A stretch of DNA of 64,000 nucleotides from Acidobacteriota bacterium (lineage in GTDB: Bacteria > Acidobacteriota > Terriglobia > Bryobacterales > Bryobacteraceae). Numbering within the stretch: position 1 is the stretch's first letter; every line of letters begins with the position of its first letter. Location: positions 62,001 through 126,000 of the forward strand of contig JAPKYZ010000021.1 of the NCBI GenBank assembly GCA_026394055.1, read 5' to 3'. Of this stretch, positions 24,665 through 34,641 are shown piece by piece. The notes below the pieces were generated by a model. The model made no database searches. It was not told the origin of the DNA and saw only the letters and a list, made by a program, of their open reading frames with translations. A program made the position numbers and the translations under genes.

Positions 24665-25111
24665 CTACTTGGTGGCGACCGCAGCTTCCTTATTCTTCTG
24701 GTCCTGCTCGGTGATCAAACCGATTTGCTCAACGCCAGCGGCGCGCAGGTTATCCACCACGTCCACCACAACCTCATACCGGGCACGAGCATCGGCCTGA
24801 ATGAAGACCGTCTTATCCAAGCGGCTGGTCAACATATCCTTAACCTTCGCCGGCAGGGCATCGGGGGCGGTCTTGGTGGTCTTCAAAAACACTTCACCAT
24901 TTCGCGTCACAGAGATCAGGACGGCATCGTCCTTGTCGGCATCCTGCATCGCGATCGGGTTCTTCGCCTTGACCTTCTCAACAGTCACACCCTTGGATAG
25001 CATGGGCGTGATCACCATGAAGATGATGAGCATGACGAGCATCACGTCGACCATGGGGGTGACGTTGATGTCATTCACGACTCCCTGGAGTTTTTTCTTC
25101 TTCTTCGACAT
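24665..25111 (-). CDS. exbD: ExbD/TolR-family proton-channel subunit (first copy)
   Basis: The 148-residue protein begins MSKKKKKLQGVVNDINVTPM, a charged cytoplasmic tail. One span with the conserved Asp (VDVMLVMLIIFMVITPM) and a periplasmic domain (LPAKVKDMLTSRLDKTVFIQ, ADARARYEVVVDVVDNLRAA) follow. It differs from the second copy in lacking the Pro-rich linker, so the two periplasmic domains reach different distances from the membrane. It lies between the ExbB gene (88-base gap) and the second ExbD gene and works in the ExbB-ExbD proton channel. Assignment to TolR rather than ExbD cannot be excluded, but no TolA, TolB or Pal gene is present here. Confidence 0.93.
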   Translation of the reverse strand: MSKKKKKLQGVVNDINVTPMVDVMLVMLIIFMVITPMLSKGVTVEKVKAKNPIAMQDADKDDAVLISVTRNGEVFLKTTKTAPDALPAKVKDMLTSRLDKTVFIQADARARYEVVVDVVDNLRAAGVEQIGLITEQDQKNKEAAVATK

Positions 25112-25199
25112 CTTTCCTTCGCTCCTTCCAAACTCGCCCCGGCCGGATCCGTCTTTCAGGACCCGGCGCGGGATTCAACTCGTAGGGACCAGACCCAGG

Positions 25200-25931
25200 C
25201 TACTTGGAGGTCTTCTGAGAACGCTTGATGAAGTAATCGATCATTTCCGTGCTGGAGTTGCCCATCTCGACGTTGAACGCTTCGAGCTTATTGGTGAAGA
25301 AGTTGAACATCATAACGGCCGGGATAGCCACGAACAGACCGATAGCGGTCGTAACGAGGGCTTCCGAGATACCGCCGGCGACGGCGCCGAGACCGGTGGA
25401 CTTTTCGGTCGAGATGCCCTTGAAGGCGTTGATGATGCCGACGACGGTACCGAACAGACCGACGAAGGGACCGGTGGAACCGATGGTGGCCAGGGCGGAG
25501 ACGCCGCGCTTCATTTCGGCCTGAACGATGGCTTCGGCACGCTCGAGAGCGCGACGGGAGGCTTCGATCTCTTCACCCGAAATTTCGGCGCTCAGCTGGT
25601 GGGCGCGGAATTCCTGCAGGCCAGCCACGACGACCTTGGCCAAGTGGCTCTTCTTGTAGCTGTCGGCGATCTTGATGGCTTCGTCGAGCTTGTTTTCACG
25701 CAACGCGCCGGCCACCTTGGGGGCGAACAGGCGGGACTGGGTGCGGGCGGCATTGAAGGCCATCAGGCGGTCAATCATGACGCCGATCGACCAGGCGGAC
25801 ATGATGAACAGGATGATAACGACGACTTTAGCGAGCCATCCCATCTGGTTCCACATCGAGATCGGGTCAAAGGCGATTCCGCCGGCTTCCTGAAGGAACA
25901 GGAAAGCCATCTGTTGTGCGAGCAAAAGCAT
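25200..25931 (-). CDS. exbB: MotA/TolQ/ExbB proton-channel family protein
   Basis: The 243-residue inner-membrane protein has three spans. The first is near residues 30-50 (MGWLAKVVVIILFIMSAWSI), followed by a long cytoplasmic part. The family signature ATIGSTGPFVGLFGTVVGII and LVTTAIGLFVAIPAVMMFNF form spans two and three, lining the proton path. With the two ExbD proteins it converts proton flow into TonB movement. It follows the TonB gene with an 89-base gap containing a hairpin (25987-26013) and precedes both ExbD genes. The three Oar receptors in this window are likely clients of this motor, as no second set is visible. Confidence 0.95.
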   Translation of the reverse strand: MLLLAQQMAFLFLQEAGGIAFDPISMWNQMGWLAKVVVIILFIMSAWSIGVMIDRLMAFNAARTQSRLFAPKVAGALRENKLDEAIKIADSYKKSHLAKVVVAGLQEFRAHQLSAEISGEEIEASRRALERAEAIVQAEMKRGVSALATIGSTGPFVGLFGTVVGIINAFKGISTEKSTGLGAVAGGISEALVTTAIGLFVAIPAVMMFNFFTNKLEAFNVEMGNSSTEMIDYFIKRSQKTSK

Positions 25932-25986
25932 TGTTACTTATCTCCTACGAGTTGAATTGAGTTTCTGGTCTGGATTGGTCAAGGCC

Positions 25987-26013
25987 GCCGCGCCCCAGGG
26001 TAAGGGGCACGGC
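25987..26013 (-). other. Stable hairpin between tonB and exbB
   Basis: A 10-bp stem with one G-U pair (25987-25996 and 26004-26013, loop of seven) lies seven bases after the TonB stop. No T tract follows on the minus strand, so it is more likely an mRNA-stability or attenuation element that sets the TonB-to-ExbB ratio than a full terminator. Confidence 0.5.
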
Positions 26014-26020
26014 GCCCTCC

Positions 26021-26779
26021 TTACTGGCTCAACGTAAAGTTGACGTCGATCTGGGTGATCACTTCCACCGGGTCGCCGTTCAACAGCGTCGGTTGATACA
26101 CCCACTGCTTCACCGCTTCAGTCGCCGACTGCACAAGCAGGGGGTGACCGCCGAGGAGTTGCAAATTCTGAATGGTGCCGTCCTTGCCAATGATGGCCGT
26201 GAACTTCACCGTACCCTGGATGCGGGCCTGCTTGGCCAGCGGAGGATACACAGGCTTCGGTTGCCGAACCAGTTTCGCTGCCTGCACGTTACCACCGACG
26301 CGGATCGGGCCCGAGGGAGGCTTGGGCTTTTCCTGCTTCGGAGGAGGCGGCGGAGGCGGAGGAGCCGCGTTCGGAATGCCACCAATGATGCCACCGAGAA
26401 CACCGCCACCGACGCCACCAGGCACACCGCCCGGAACACCGCCCGTGACACCGCCCGAGACCGGCGGAAGTTCATCTTCCTTGATCATGGCGACGTCTTT
26501 CGGGATGCTCTTGGGGGCCATCAGGCGGCCCATATCGATCTGCCGCGGGGCAACCTTAACAATCTTGACGGCCGCGGGAGGCGGCGGAGGAGGGGGAGGA
26601 GGGGGCGGCGGCGGAGCCACCAGCGAGGCTGACAGGCTAGCCATCGGGAGCGCCTCAAAGTAGATCAGCGGAATGACCACCAGCACGATGATCAGGCCGA
26701 TCTGAACAGCAAATGAGATCAGGAGGGAAGACGCCGCTCGCGTCTTATTCTTGTCTTCAATCAACGATTGCTCAAACAT
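26021..26779 (-). CDS. tonB: TonB energy-transducing protein
   Basis: The 252-residue protein has a cytoplasmic tail, one span (residues about 20-42, LLISFAVQIGLIIVLVVIPL) and a run of 13 consecutive prolines near residues 55-67. A Gly/Val/Pro-repeat stretch follows (GGVTGGVPGGVPGGVGGGVL) and then a second proline run. The C-terminal TonB domain (YPPLAKQARIQGTVKFTAII, AVKQWVYQPTLLNGDPVEVI) contacts TonB boxes of outer-membrane receptors. The two Pro/Gly regions make a long, stiff periplasmic spacer. It heads the operon with ExbB, two ExbD proteins and a lipoprotein, and is the likely partner of the Oar receptors found here. Confidence 0.94.
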   Translation of the reverse strand: MFEQSLIEDKNKTRAASSLLISFAVQIGLIIVLVVIPLIYFEALPMASLSASLVAPPPPPPPPPPPPPAAVKIVKVAPRQIDMGRLMAPKSIPKDVAMIKEDELPPVSGGVTGGVPGGVPGGVGGGVLGGIIGGIPNAAPPPPPPPPKQEKPKPPSGPIRVGGNVQAAKLVRQPKPVYPPLAKQARIQGTVKFTAIIGKDGTIQNLQLLGGHPLLVQSATEAVKQWVYQPTLLNGDPVEVITQIDVNFTLSQ

Positions 26780-26839
26780 AGCTACCTTTCCCTGCTTTTA
26801 AACCGACTCACGCGGCCTTGACCGCGCGTACCCCATTGC

Positions 26840-28045
26840 TCACCTGGATCCCTTACGTCCGGCAGGCGCTGCCGCCACCGGGGCGGTAGGCGCCTTCTTC
26901 CGGCTCTCGAGGAAGTTTTGCCAGAATATCAGAAACGGGCTGGCGATGAACACGGAAGAATAAGTACCCACCGCGATGCCCGCCACCAGTGCGAACGAGA
27001 AACCATTTAACACCGAACCACCGAACAACCACAAGGCCACCGCGCTTAAAAACGTCAACCCGGAGGTCAGGATCGTACGGCTCAAGGTTTGGTTGATGCT
27101 GGCGTTGACCAGCTCTTCAAACCCCGTCTTGCGCGACCCGCGCAAATTCTCGCGAATACGGTCAAAAACCACGATCGTATCGTTCATCGAGTAGCCCACC
27201 AGCGTCAACAGCGCCGCGACGACCGTCAGATCCAGCGGCTTGTTGAACAGCGAGAACAACCCCAGCGTGATAATTGTGTCGTGGAACACGGCCAGCACGG
27301 CCGCAAACCCGTACACAAACTCAAACCGGAACCCAATGTAGACCAACATACCGGCGAGCGCCAACAACGTCGCCTGGATGGCCTTGGAGCGCAGTTCACT
27401 GCCCACCTTGGGACCCACCACTTCCACGTTGCGGATCGCAAAGGGAGCCAGATAGCACTCCTGCTTCACGGTGGCGATCACGGCCGGCGTCACGCCCGCG
27501 AGATTAGCCATCTCGTCAAAAGAGGCAATCAACCCGGAGCGCGGCGGCGTGTTGCGGAACTCCATCATTGCTTTCGCCAAATCTTGCAACTGCTGCTCTG
27601 ACAGCGGCACACCGGCACGCTGCAGGGGCCCACGCAAGCGCTCCGCCAAGGAGGCCTGTGATGCATTATTGAAATCAAGCTTGCCGGACTGCGGTTGGCC
27701 GAATGTGGTATCGAGCGTCTGCACCATGGTGGAGCGCGCCGATTCCAGCTCTTTCTCGCCCTGCAGTTCGGTCCCGATCATGATCTCGTTCTTGCCCGAA
27801 GTGACTTCCTGGACGGAAATCTCACCCCGGATCTTGGCTCCAATTGCCGAGCGGACCTTGTCCACCTGCGGCGTCGAAGCGAAACGGACATTCATGACCG
27901 CGCCACCCTTGAAGTCGATCCCGTACTCCGGACCACCCTTTACAACCAGGCTCACCAAGCCGGCTGCCGTCAAGATCAGCGAAGCGATGATAAAGGGCCA
28001 CTTCTTGCCCAGAAAGTCGAAATTTGAATTCTTAAATAACTCCAT
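26840..28045 (-). CDS. secF: Protein-export membrane protein SecF
   Basis: The 401-residue protein has six spans, the SecF opening pattern (FDFLGKKWPFIIASLILTAA; YGIDFKGGAVMNVRF) and the hallmark MNDTIVVFDRIRENLRG in the membrane domain. It is about 80 residues longer than the E. coli protein because the first periplasmic region is enlarged (roughly residues 110-195, including NNASQASLAERLRGPLQRAG and LAKAMMEFRNTPP). SecD and SecF use proton flow to pull exported proteins through SecYEG. It is the last gene of tgt-yajC-secD-secF, with a 114-base gap after secD. An alternative function is unlikely; the identity is firm. Confidence 0.96.
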   Translation of the reverse strand: MELFKNSNFDFLGKKWPFIIASLILTAAGLVSLVVKGGPEYGIDFKGGAVMNVRFASTPQVDKVRSAIGAKIRGEISVQEVTSGKNEIMIGTELQGEKELESARSTMVQTLDTTFGQPQSGKLDFNNASQASLAERLRGPLQRAGVPLSEQQLQDLAKAMMEFRNTPPRSGLIASFDEMANLAGVTPAVIATVKQECYLAPFAIRNVEVVGPKVGSELRSKAIQATLLALAGMLVYIGFRFEFVYGFAAVLAVFHDTIITLGLFSLFNKPLDLTVVAALLTLVGYSMNDTIVVFDRIRENLRGSRKTGFEELVNASINQTLSRTILTSGLTFLSAVALWLFGGSVLNGFSFALVAGIAVGTYSSVFIASPFLIFWQNFLESRKKAPTAPVAAAPAGRKGSR

Positions 28046-28159
28046 CGTTCAAGCCAGCTGGCTGTGCCCGGCTCGTTTACTTGTCTGAGCCATAGACACC
28101 GCCACTTCCTCACTGGTTCCCGGCAACCTGCCTGCGAACCTCTAAATCTCAGTGAACCC

Positions 28160-29788
28160 CTAAATACTGAGAGACTCCACCTGCTTCTTGCCAGACAGTT
28201 CCCAATCGAAAATCACCCGCGACACAAACACGGCGGTGAAGACATTGGCCAGCAGACCAATCACCAGTGTCACCGCGAAACCCTTCACCGCGGTGGTGCC
28301 GAAGATAAAGAGGAATGCACAGGAAACCACAGTCGTGACGTGGGTGTCAACAATCGTCCACCAGGCTTTTCCAAAACCCGCGTCGATCGCCACCGCAACC
28401 GCTTTGCCGGCGCGCAGTTCTTCACGGATACGTTCAAAAATCAGCACGTTGGAGTCGACCGCCATGCCGATCAGCAAGATGATACCCGCGATCCCCGGCA
28501 ACGTCAGCACCGCGCCAAAGTAGGCCAGGCAGCCGATCAAGATTACCGCGTTCAAAATCAACGCCAGCGTCGCATTGATGCCGCTCTTCTTGTAGTAGAA
28601 AAGCATCACCAGTGTCACCGCCACCAGCCCGATCAGGCCGGCCTGCAAGCCCTGAGCGATAGAGTCCGCCCCCAGAGAGGGCCCCACGCTGCGTTCTTCG
28701 AGGTATACGATGCCCGCAGGCAGGGAGCCAGCCCGGAGCACCAGCGCCAAGTCCGACGCCTCCTGCTGCCCAAAAGCGCCCGAAATGCGGCCTTGGTCAG
28801 AGATGCGGCTTTCGATGGTGGCCACGCTGCGGATGGCGCTATCGAGGATCACGGCCAAACGCTTGTTGATATTGGCTTCCGTAAAACGCTCAAAGCGGCG
28901 GGCGCCGTCTTGCGACAACACAAAGTTGGTTTCCCAACGGCCGGTGGCGCCGTCCTGGCTGGGCCGGGCATCGCGCAGGTCGCGTCCGGTCACTACCGCG
29001 GTACGGGTTAACAGATACCAGCTTTCCGAGGCAGCGCTGGGGTCACCCGCGCGCGGCAACTGCTTCACCAGCCGGGTGTTGAGCGGCAACACGCCACCAA
29101 AGTTAGCCAGAGCGCCCTCACGCGTCGGGAATGGCCCTTCACGGACTTCAGAGATTTCGAGCAACGCCGCCGTTTGGATGATCTGCTTGATGCGGGCCGG
29201 ATCGTCGACACCCGGCAGCTGCACCAGCAGCTCGGCTTCTTCTTCCGTGCGACCGCTAGGCTGCACCGAGGATTCCGCCAGACCCAGGCCATTGATGCGG
29301 TTCTCGATCGTGCTCTGGGCGCGAGTGACGGTATCCTTGCGGAGCGCCAGCGCCTCAGTGGGCTTCAAATTCATGCGGTAATCAGTGGAGTTGATCGCCG
29401 TCAGCGTCCAGGGCGCATAATTCTCCGTGATCACCTGACGGAAGGCACCGGCCTTGTTCGCCTCAACACCCTTCACCGTGATTTCGATCTTGGAGGCGTC
29501 GGCCAGCGTCTGCGGGTCGTTCCGTTCGAGGCTCGCGTAGTTGACCTGAGCCTTACCCAGCTGGTCGCGGAGATTTTCGATCACGCGGTCGGCTTCCGCC
29601 TTGAAGGCGTCCTGCACTTGCACTTGCAGCATCAGCTGGCTGCCACCGCGCAGATCGAGGCCCAACTTGATGTTCTGGTTCCAGTTGGCCACCAGCTCAT
29701 CTTTCGACTTCGGCAATCCAATGATGCCGTACACGCAGACCAGGATGGTCGCCAGAATCACCAAAAATTTGACTTGTAAACTCTTCAT
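28160..29788 (-). CDS. secD: Protein-export membrane protein SecD
   Basis: The 542-residue protein has a first span (VKFLVILATILVCVYGIIGL), the D1 motif IKLGLDLRGGSQLMLQVQ and a large periplasmic P1 domain. A five-span C-terminal domain carries the signature MAVDSNVLIFERIREELRAG. P1 includes NRINGLGLAESSVQPSGRTE and ELLVQLPGVDDPARIKQIIQ, which are standard. It forms a complex with SecF and YajC at the SecYEG translocon. It begins six bases after the yajC stop and is thus co-translated with it. Length and domain order are normal. Confidence 0.97.
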   Translation of the reverse strand: MKSLQVKFLVILATILVCVYGIIGLPKSKDELVANWNQNIKLGLDLRGGSQLMLQVQVQDAFKAEADRVIENLRDQLGKAQVNYASLERNDPQTLADASKIEITVKGVEANKAGAFRQVITENYAPWTLTAINSTDYRMNLKPTEALALRKDTVTRAQSTIENRINGLGLAESSVQPSGRTEEEAELLVQLPGVDDPARIKQIIQTAALLEISEVREGPFPTREGALANFGGVLPLNTRLVKQLPRAGDPSAASESWYLLTRTAVVTGRDLRDARPSQDGATGRWETNFVLSQDGARRFERFTEANINKRLAVILDSAIRSVATIESRISDQGRISGAFGQQEASDLALVLRAGSLPAGIVYLEERSVGPSLGADSIAQGLQAGLIGLVAVTLVMLFYYKKSGINATLALILNAVILIGCLAYFGAVLTLPGIAGIILLIGMAVDSNVLIFERIREELRAGKAVAVAIDAGFGKAWWTIVDTHVTTVVSCAFLFIFGTTAVKGFAVTLVIGLLANVFTAVFVSRVIFDWELSGKKQVESLSI

Positions 29789-29794
29789 CGCTAA

Positions 29795-30103
29795 TTACCC
29801 TTGGGCCTCCGGCTTGGCGCTCATCATTCCAGCCACCGCACTCCGGGCGATTAATACCTTGACGCCGTCCGGCTTCAAGCGCAGAACCAGCGTATCGTTA
29901 TCGGTGTTGATCGCGGAAACGGACCCGATCAGTCCGCCATTGGTGACGATTTCATCACCATTCTTCAACGCTTCCAGCATCTGCTTGGTCTGCTTCTTCT
30001 GCTTCTGCATAGGCAGGAACAAAAGGAAATAGAAGATCGCGAATATCAGCAGGACCGGCAGAAAGCCGAGGATCGGGTTTTGCGACTGCAAAAGAAAGGC
30101 CAT
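29795..30103 (-). CDS. yajC: Preprotein translocase accessory subunit YajC
   Basis: The 102-residue protein has one N-terminal span (PILGFLPVLLIFAIFYFLLF) followed by the YajC core LPMQKQKKQTKQMLEALKNG, DEIVTNGGLIGSVSAINTDN and a short tail. YajC associates with SecDF and AcrB in other bacteria. Position between tgt and secD is the classical arrangement seen in many Gram-negative bacteria. A 103-base gap separates it from tgt upstream, enough for a promoter of its own. Confidence 0.96.
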   Translation of the reverse strand: MAFLLQSQNPILGFLPVLLIFAIFYFLLFLPMQKQKKQTKQMLEALKNGDEIVTNGGLIGSVSAINTDNDTLVLRLKPDGVKVLIARSAVAGMMSAKPEAQG

Positions 30104-30206
30104 GTCGGAAGTTCAATCTTAGAACGCGGTCGGAACAGATTGCTTGGCGGGAGCCCCTTAGAACGTACTATGCCTCAGGACTCGCCCTCGATCCCCAGCC
30201 GGCGGT

Positions 30207-31993
<1,787 letters not shown>

Positions 31994-32022
31994 AACGCTT
32001 TCCCTCTCTTCCCCGGCTTCCC

Positions 32023-32562
32023 TTAATCCGGCTTGCGGGCGGCTTCCAGCAGTTGCCGCAGCAACAGGTCCGAGAAAACACCGTTGGCCCGGAATCGCAC
32101 TTGGCCTTGCCGGTCGAGCAACACCAGCGCGACACCGGCCTCTTTATCCTTACCGATTCCCAACCGGGCCCGCCAGGTGGCCTCGTCTTTCACCAACGGG
32201 ATCATGCGGCCTTGGGCCTCCTTGGGGGTCTCCTTGCGCATCCCGGAACGGATGAGGCCCCGCACCAGACGCGGCGCGGCTTCGATCACGGGAAGCTGAT
32301 AGGCCACGCCAGCAGCGCCGATCTCTTGCTCGAAACGTTCGGCGAACTGGCGCGAAGGCTTGGCCGAATCCTGGCTAAACCCAAACACCAGCAGCGCCAC
32401 CTGACCCCGCGCCGCCTCCGGCAATTTCACGACGGCGCCGGAAAGCGATTCTCCTTCCACGGGTGGCAAGGCCGCCCCCAATTCCAGAATCTGTCCCGGA
32501 GCCACGGCCAGTGTCAATGCTATCCAGGCGGCGGAGCGCCACAGGATCCCCAGTAGAGTCAT
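32023..32562 (-). CDS. Secreted thioredoxin-fold protein, ATP10-like, without CxxC
   Basis: The 179-residue protein has a hydrophobic N-terminus (LWRSAAWIALTLAVAPGQ) likely to be a signal peptide. Its body resembles the thioredoxin-like ATP10 family: QVALLVFGFSQDSAKPSRQF, then MIPLVKDEATWRARLGIGKD and VALVLLDRQGQVRFRANGVF. The redox CxxC is absent (no cysteine), so it cannot be a disulfide oxidoreductase. Mitochondrial ATP10 helps assemble the ATP synthase; bacterial relatives are uncharacterised. It is upstream of the SDR-like gene (29-base gap) on the same strand. The family call is from motif memory and moderately certain. Confidence 0.65.
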   Translation of the reverse strand: MTLLGILWRSAAWIALTLAVAPGQILELGAALPPVEGESLSGAVVKLPEAARGQVALLVFGFSQDSAKPSRQFAERFEQEIGAAGVAYQLPVIEAAPRLVRGLIRSGMRKETPKEAQGRMIPLVKDEATWRARLGIGKDKEAGVALVLLDRQGQVRFRANGVFSDLLLRQLLEAARKPD

Positions 32563-32660
32563 GGCTCCATTGTGGCGGGTGAGGTCGAGTTTTGTGAAGG
32601 TGCCTGGCCGTCTGGCTAAGACATGTGAAACTTTGCCGGAACTCGGCTAATCTGAGAGGT

Positions 32661-33152
32661 ATGTGGCGCACTCTTGTTGGCTCGGCTGTGGTTCTCTCGA
32701 TTTCGCTGCTGGTGATGAGCCAGCCCCCGGCTACGGTGCACAAGCCCTTTGCTCCTTTTGTTTTGACCGCGATGGCGGCGGGCGAATCGACGCGGGTGGA
32801 CTGGCGCACGCTGCGCGGGTTGAACTATCGCACCGGCGAGAAGACCGAACCGCTGAAGCAGGTGGACGGCAAACAGGTGAAAGTGCCGGGCTTCATGGTG
32901 CCGCTCGAGGATGAAGACGAGTTCGTCACCGAGTTTTTGCTGGTGCCCTACGTTGGCGCTTGCGTCCACACGCCCCCGCCGCCGCCCAACCAGATCGTGA
33001 TGGTGAAGATGGACGCGGGCAAGAAGACGAAGGTCAGCTTCTGGGACCCGGTGTGGGTGCACGGCAAGCTGGAAGTGCAGACGGTCCGCAGCCCGTACGG
33101 CGATGTCAGCTTCAAGCTGGGCGCCAATTTGATCGAACCCTACAAAGACTAG
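32661..33152 (+). CDS. DUF3299 lipoprotein-like protein of a zinc-uptake cluster
   Basis: The ATG at 32661 is chosen because a hydrophobic export signal follows (WRTLVGSAVVLSISLLVMSQ); GAGAGG lies just ahead but very close. The 163-residue protein carries the DUF3299 core almost unchanged: VKVPGFMVPLEDEDEFVTEF and LLVPYVGACVHTPPPPPNQI. The Cys and His in GACVH are candidates for metal binding. In Pseudomonas aeruginosa the zinc-responsive operon PA4063-PA4066 combines DUF3299, a His-rich protein, an ABC ATPase and a permease; the same four families stand here in a row. A periplasmic part in zinc acquisition is therefore inferred. Confidence 0.87.
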   Translation: MWRTLVGSAVVLSISLLVMSQPPATVHKPFAPFVLTAMAAGESTRVDWRTLRGLNYRTGEKTEPLKQVDGKQVKVPGFMVPLEDEDEFVTEFLLVPYVGACVHTPPPPPNQIVMVKMDAGKKTKVSFWDPVWVHGKLEVQTVRSPYGDVSFKLGANLIEPYKD

Positions 33153-33272
33153 CTCGGTCCAGCCCCATGTGAGCTTGGGGCTTTTCGAGTGCAGGAGTAG
33201 CGCCATGCGTGAGCTTGGGGCTTTTTCCATGATGGGAGAGTAGCCCCAAGCTGACGCATGGGGCTGGCCGAG
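33152..33272. repeat. Nested inverted and direct repeat between DUF3299 and ZrgA-like genes
   Basis: An imperfect 30-bp inverted repeat has one arm at about 33152-33181 and the other at 33242-33272; both contain AGCCCCATG ... AGCTTGGGGCT. A third, direct copy of the inner part (GCGTGAGCTTGGGGCTTTTT) lies at 33207-33226 between them. The transcript could fold into one long stem or two alternative hairpins. It lies in the gap between two genes on the plus strand and may act as an attenuator or processing site, or belong to a dispersed repeat family. Confidence 0.75.
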
Positions 33273-33331
33273 CCCGTTTCTCTGCGATGGGTATTTACCT
33301 GGGCGTCCCAATTCGATAATCTATTCTCACC

Positions 33332-33874
33332 ATGCGCACGATCCGATTGTCCGCTTCTTTGCTGATTCTGCCCGTAGCCTTGCTGCTGGGCGCTGACGAA
33401 AAGCACAAGCACGACCACAAGAAGGCCGGCCACGGAGCTCACGTCCACGATACGGCGGAGGTGGACATCGCAGTGGAAGGCAAGGGCGGCGAGATCGAGA
33501 TTCGCGTGCCCGCCATGGGCGTGGTCGGCTTTGAGTACGTGCCCAAGACAGCCGCCGACAAGAAGAAGCAGGCCGACGCGTTGAAGGCCGTTGAAACCAA
33601 TATCGGCAGCCTGATCATGCTGGATCCGGCGGCCGGTTGCAAGCTGACGCCCAAGGGCAACGCCCACGTGGACCAGGAAGAAGAGGACCACGCGGAAGTT
33701 CACGCCAAGTTCACCGTGGCTTGCGCCAAGCCCTGGGCCGGAACCAAGGCGACCTTCGGCTTCTCCAAAGCCTACAAGGCCGTAGCCAAGGTGAAGGTGC
33801 AGGCGGTGGGCGCCGCTGGGTCAACGGGCGCGGAGATTGTGGGCGACAAGGGCTCCGTCACGCTGCCCAAGTAG
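33332..33874 (+). CDS. His-rich periplasmic zinc-binding protein, ZrgA family (DUF2796)
   Basis: The 180-residue protein has a signal peptide (MRTIRLSASLLILPVALLLG) followed by a His-rich segment (KHKHDHKKAGHGAHVHD) suited to binding zinc. The DUF2796 core then reads EVDIAVEGKGGEIEIRVPAM, GVVGFEYVPKTAADKKKQAD and a Cys pair in the later part (AAGCKLTP, FTVACAKPW). ZrgA of Vibrio binds zinc and passes it to an ABC transporter. The next two genes encode an ABC ATPase and permease on the same strand. The role in zinc capture in the periplasm is well supported by family and context, though no Zur operator could be recognised. Confidence 0.9.
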   Translation: MRTIRLSASLLILPVALLLGADEKHKHDHKKAGHGAHVHDTAEVDIAVEGKGGEIEIRVPAMGVVGFEYVPKTAADKKKQADALKAVETNIGSLIMLDPAAGCKLTPKGNAHVDQEEEDHAEVHAKFTVACAKPWAGTKATFGFSKAYKAVAKVKVQAVGAAGSTGAEIVGDKGSVTLPK

Positions 33875-33941
33875 AGTCGCTGGGTTTTGAAAAATCGTGC
33901 CGCCCGGTTGGCGACGGCGCGAATCAAGCACAATAGTGATC

Positions 33942-34640
33942 ATGGCTGACGCAGTGTCGCTGGTTGATCTGAAATTTGAGTACCGGAAAGGCCGTCCGGT
34001 GCTGGATATCCCTTCCATGCGGGTGGCCGCAGGCGAGCGGGTGTTCTTGTTTGGGCCTTCCGGCAGTGGCAAAACCACCCTGCTCGGCCTGATGGCCGGT
34101 GTACTGCGCACCACGGTGGGCCAGGTGCAGATCCTGGGCCAAGACCTCGTCAAAATGTCGCCCTCCCAGCGGGACGCTTTCCGGGGCAGCCACGTGGGCT
34201 ACATCTTTCAGCTCTTCAACCTGATCCCTTACCTGACCGTGGAAGAGAACATTACGCTTTCCTGCCGCCTGTCGCCCGAGCGGCGCAAGCGGCTGGGCGG
34301 CAAGTCACTGGAAGCAGCGGCGCGCGACGTCGCGGCCCGGCTGGGGATCGACGGCTTGCTGAAGGAGAGCGTGACGGCGTTGAGCGTCGGCCAGCAGCAG
34401 CGCGTGGCCGCCGCGCGGGCGCTGATTGGCACGCCGGAGCTGGTGGTGGCCGACGAGCCCACCTCATCGCTCGACCACGACCATCGCGAACGGTTCATCG
34501 AGCTGCTGTTTGAGGCGACCAAAGCGGCCGGGTCCACGCTGATCTTTGTCAGCCACGACCGGACGTTGCAGCCTCTGTTTGACCGGGCCATTGCGCTGCC
34601 GGAGATCAATCGCGCATCGAAACTGGAGGCAGCGGCCTAA
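33942..34640 (+). CDS. ABC transporter ATPase of the zinc cluster
   Basis: Started at ATG 33942 (MADAVSLVDLKFEYRKGRPV), the protein has 232 residues. A Walker A (FGPSGSGKTTLLGL), a Q loop (FQLFNLIPYLTVEENI), a signature (TALSVGQQQRVAAARALIG) and a Walker B (LVVADEPTSSLDHD) are intact. It resembles the LolD/MacB group that works with FtsX-type permeases, as encoded next with a single-base gap. In the zinc-cluster context it probably energises metal transfer or a related envelope process, because such permeases lack the usual channel of importers. Cytoplasmic, membrane-associated. Confidence 0.92.
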   Translation: MADAVSLVDLKFEYRKGRPVLDIPSMRVAAGERVFLFGPSGSGKTTLLGLMAGVLRTTVGQVQILGQDLVKMSPSQRDAFRGSHVGYIFQLFNLIPYLTVEENITLSCRLSPERRKRLGGKSLEAAARDVAARLGIDGLLKESVTALSVGQQQRVAAARALIGTPELVVADEPTSSLDHDHRERFIELLFEATKAAGSTLIFVSHDRTLQPLFDRAIALPEINRASKLEAAA

Positions 34641-34641
34641 T

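Noticed and set aside
33152-33331. Zur operator upstream of the ZrgA-like gene
   Set aside because: The palindromic AGCCCCAAGCT-type repeat does not resemble the AT-rich Zur consensus.
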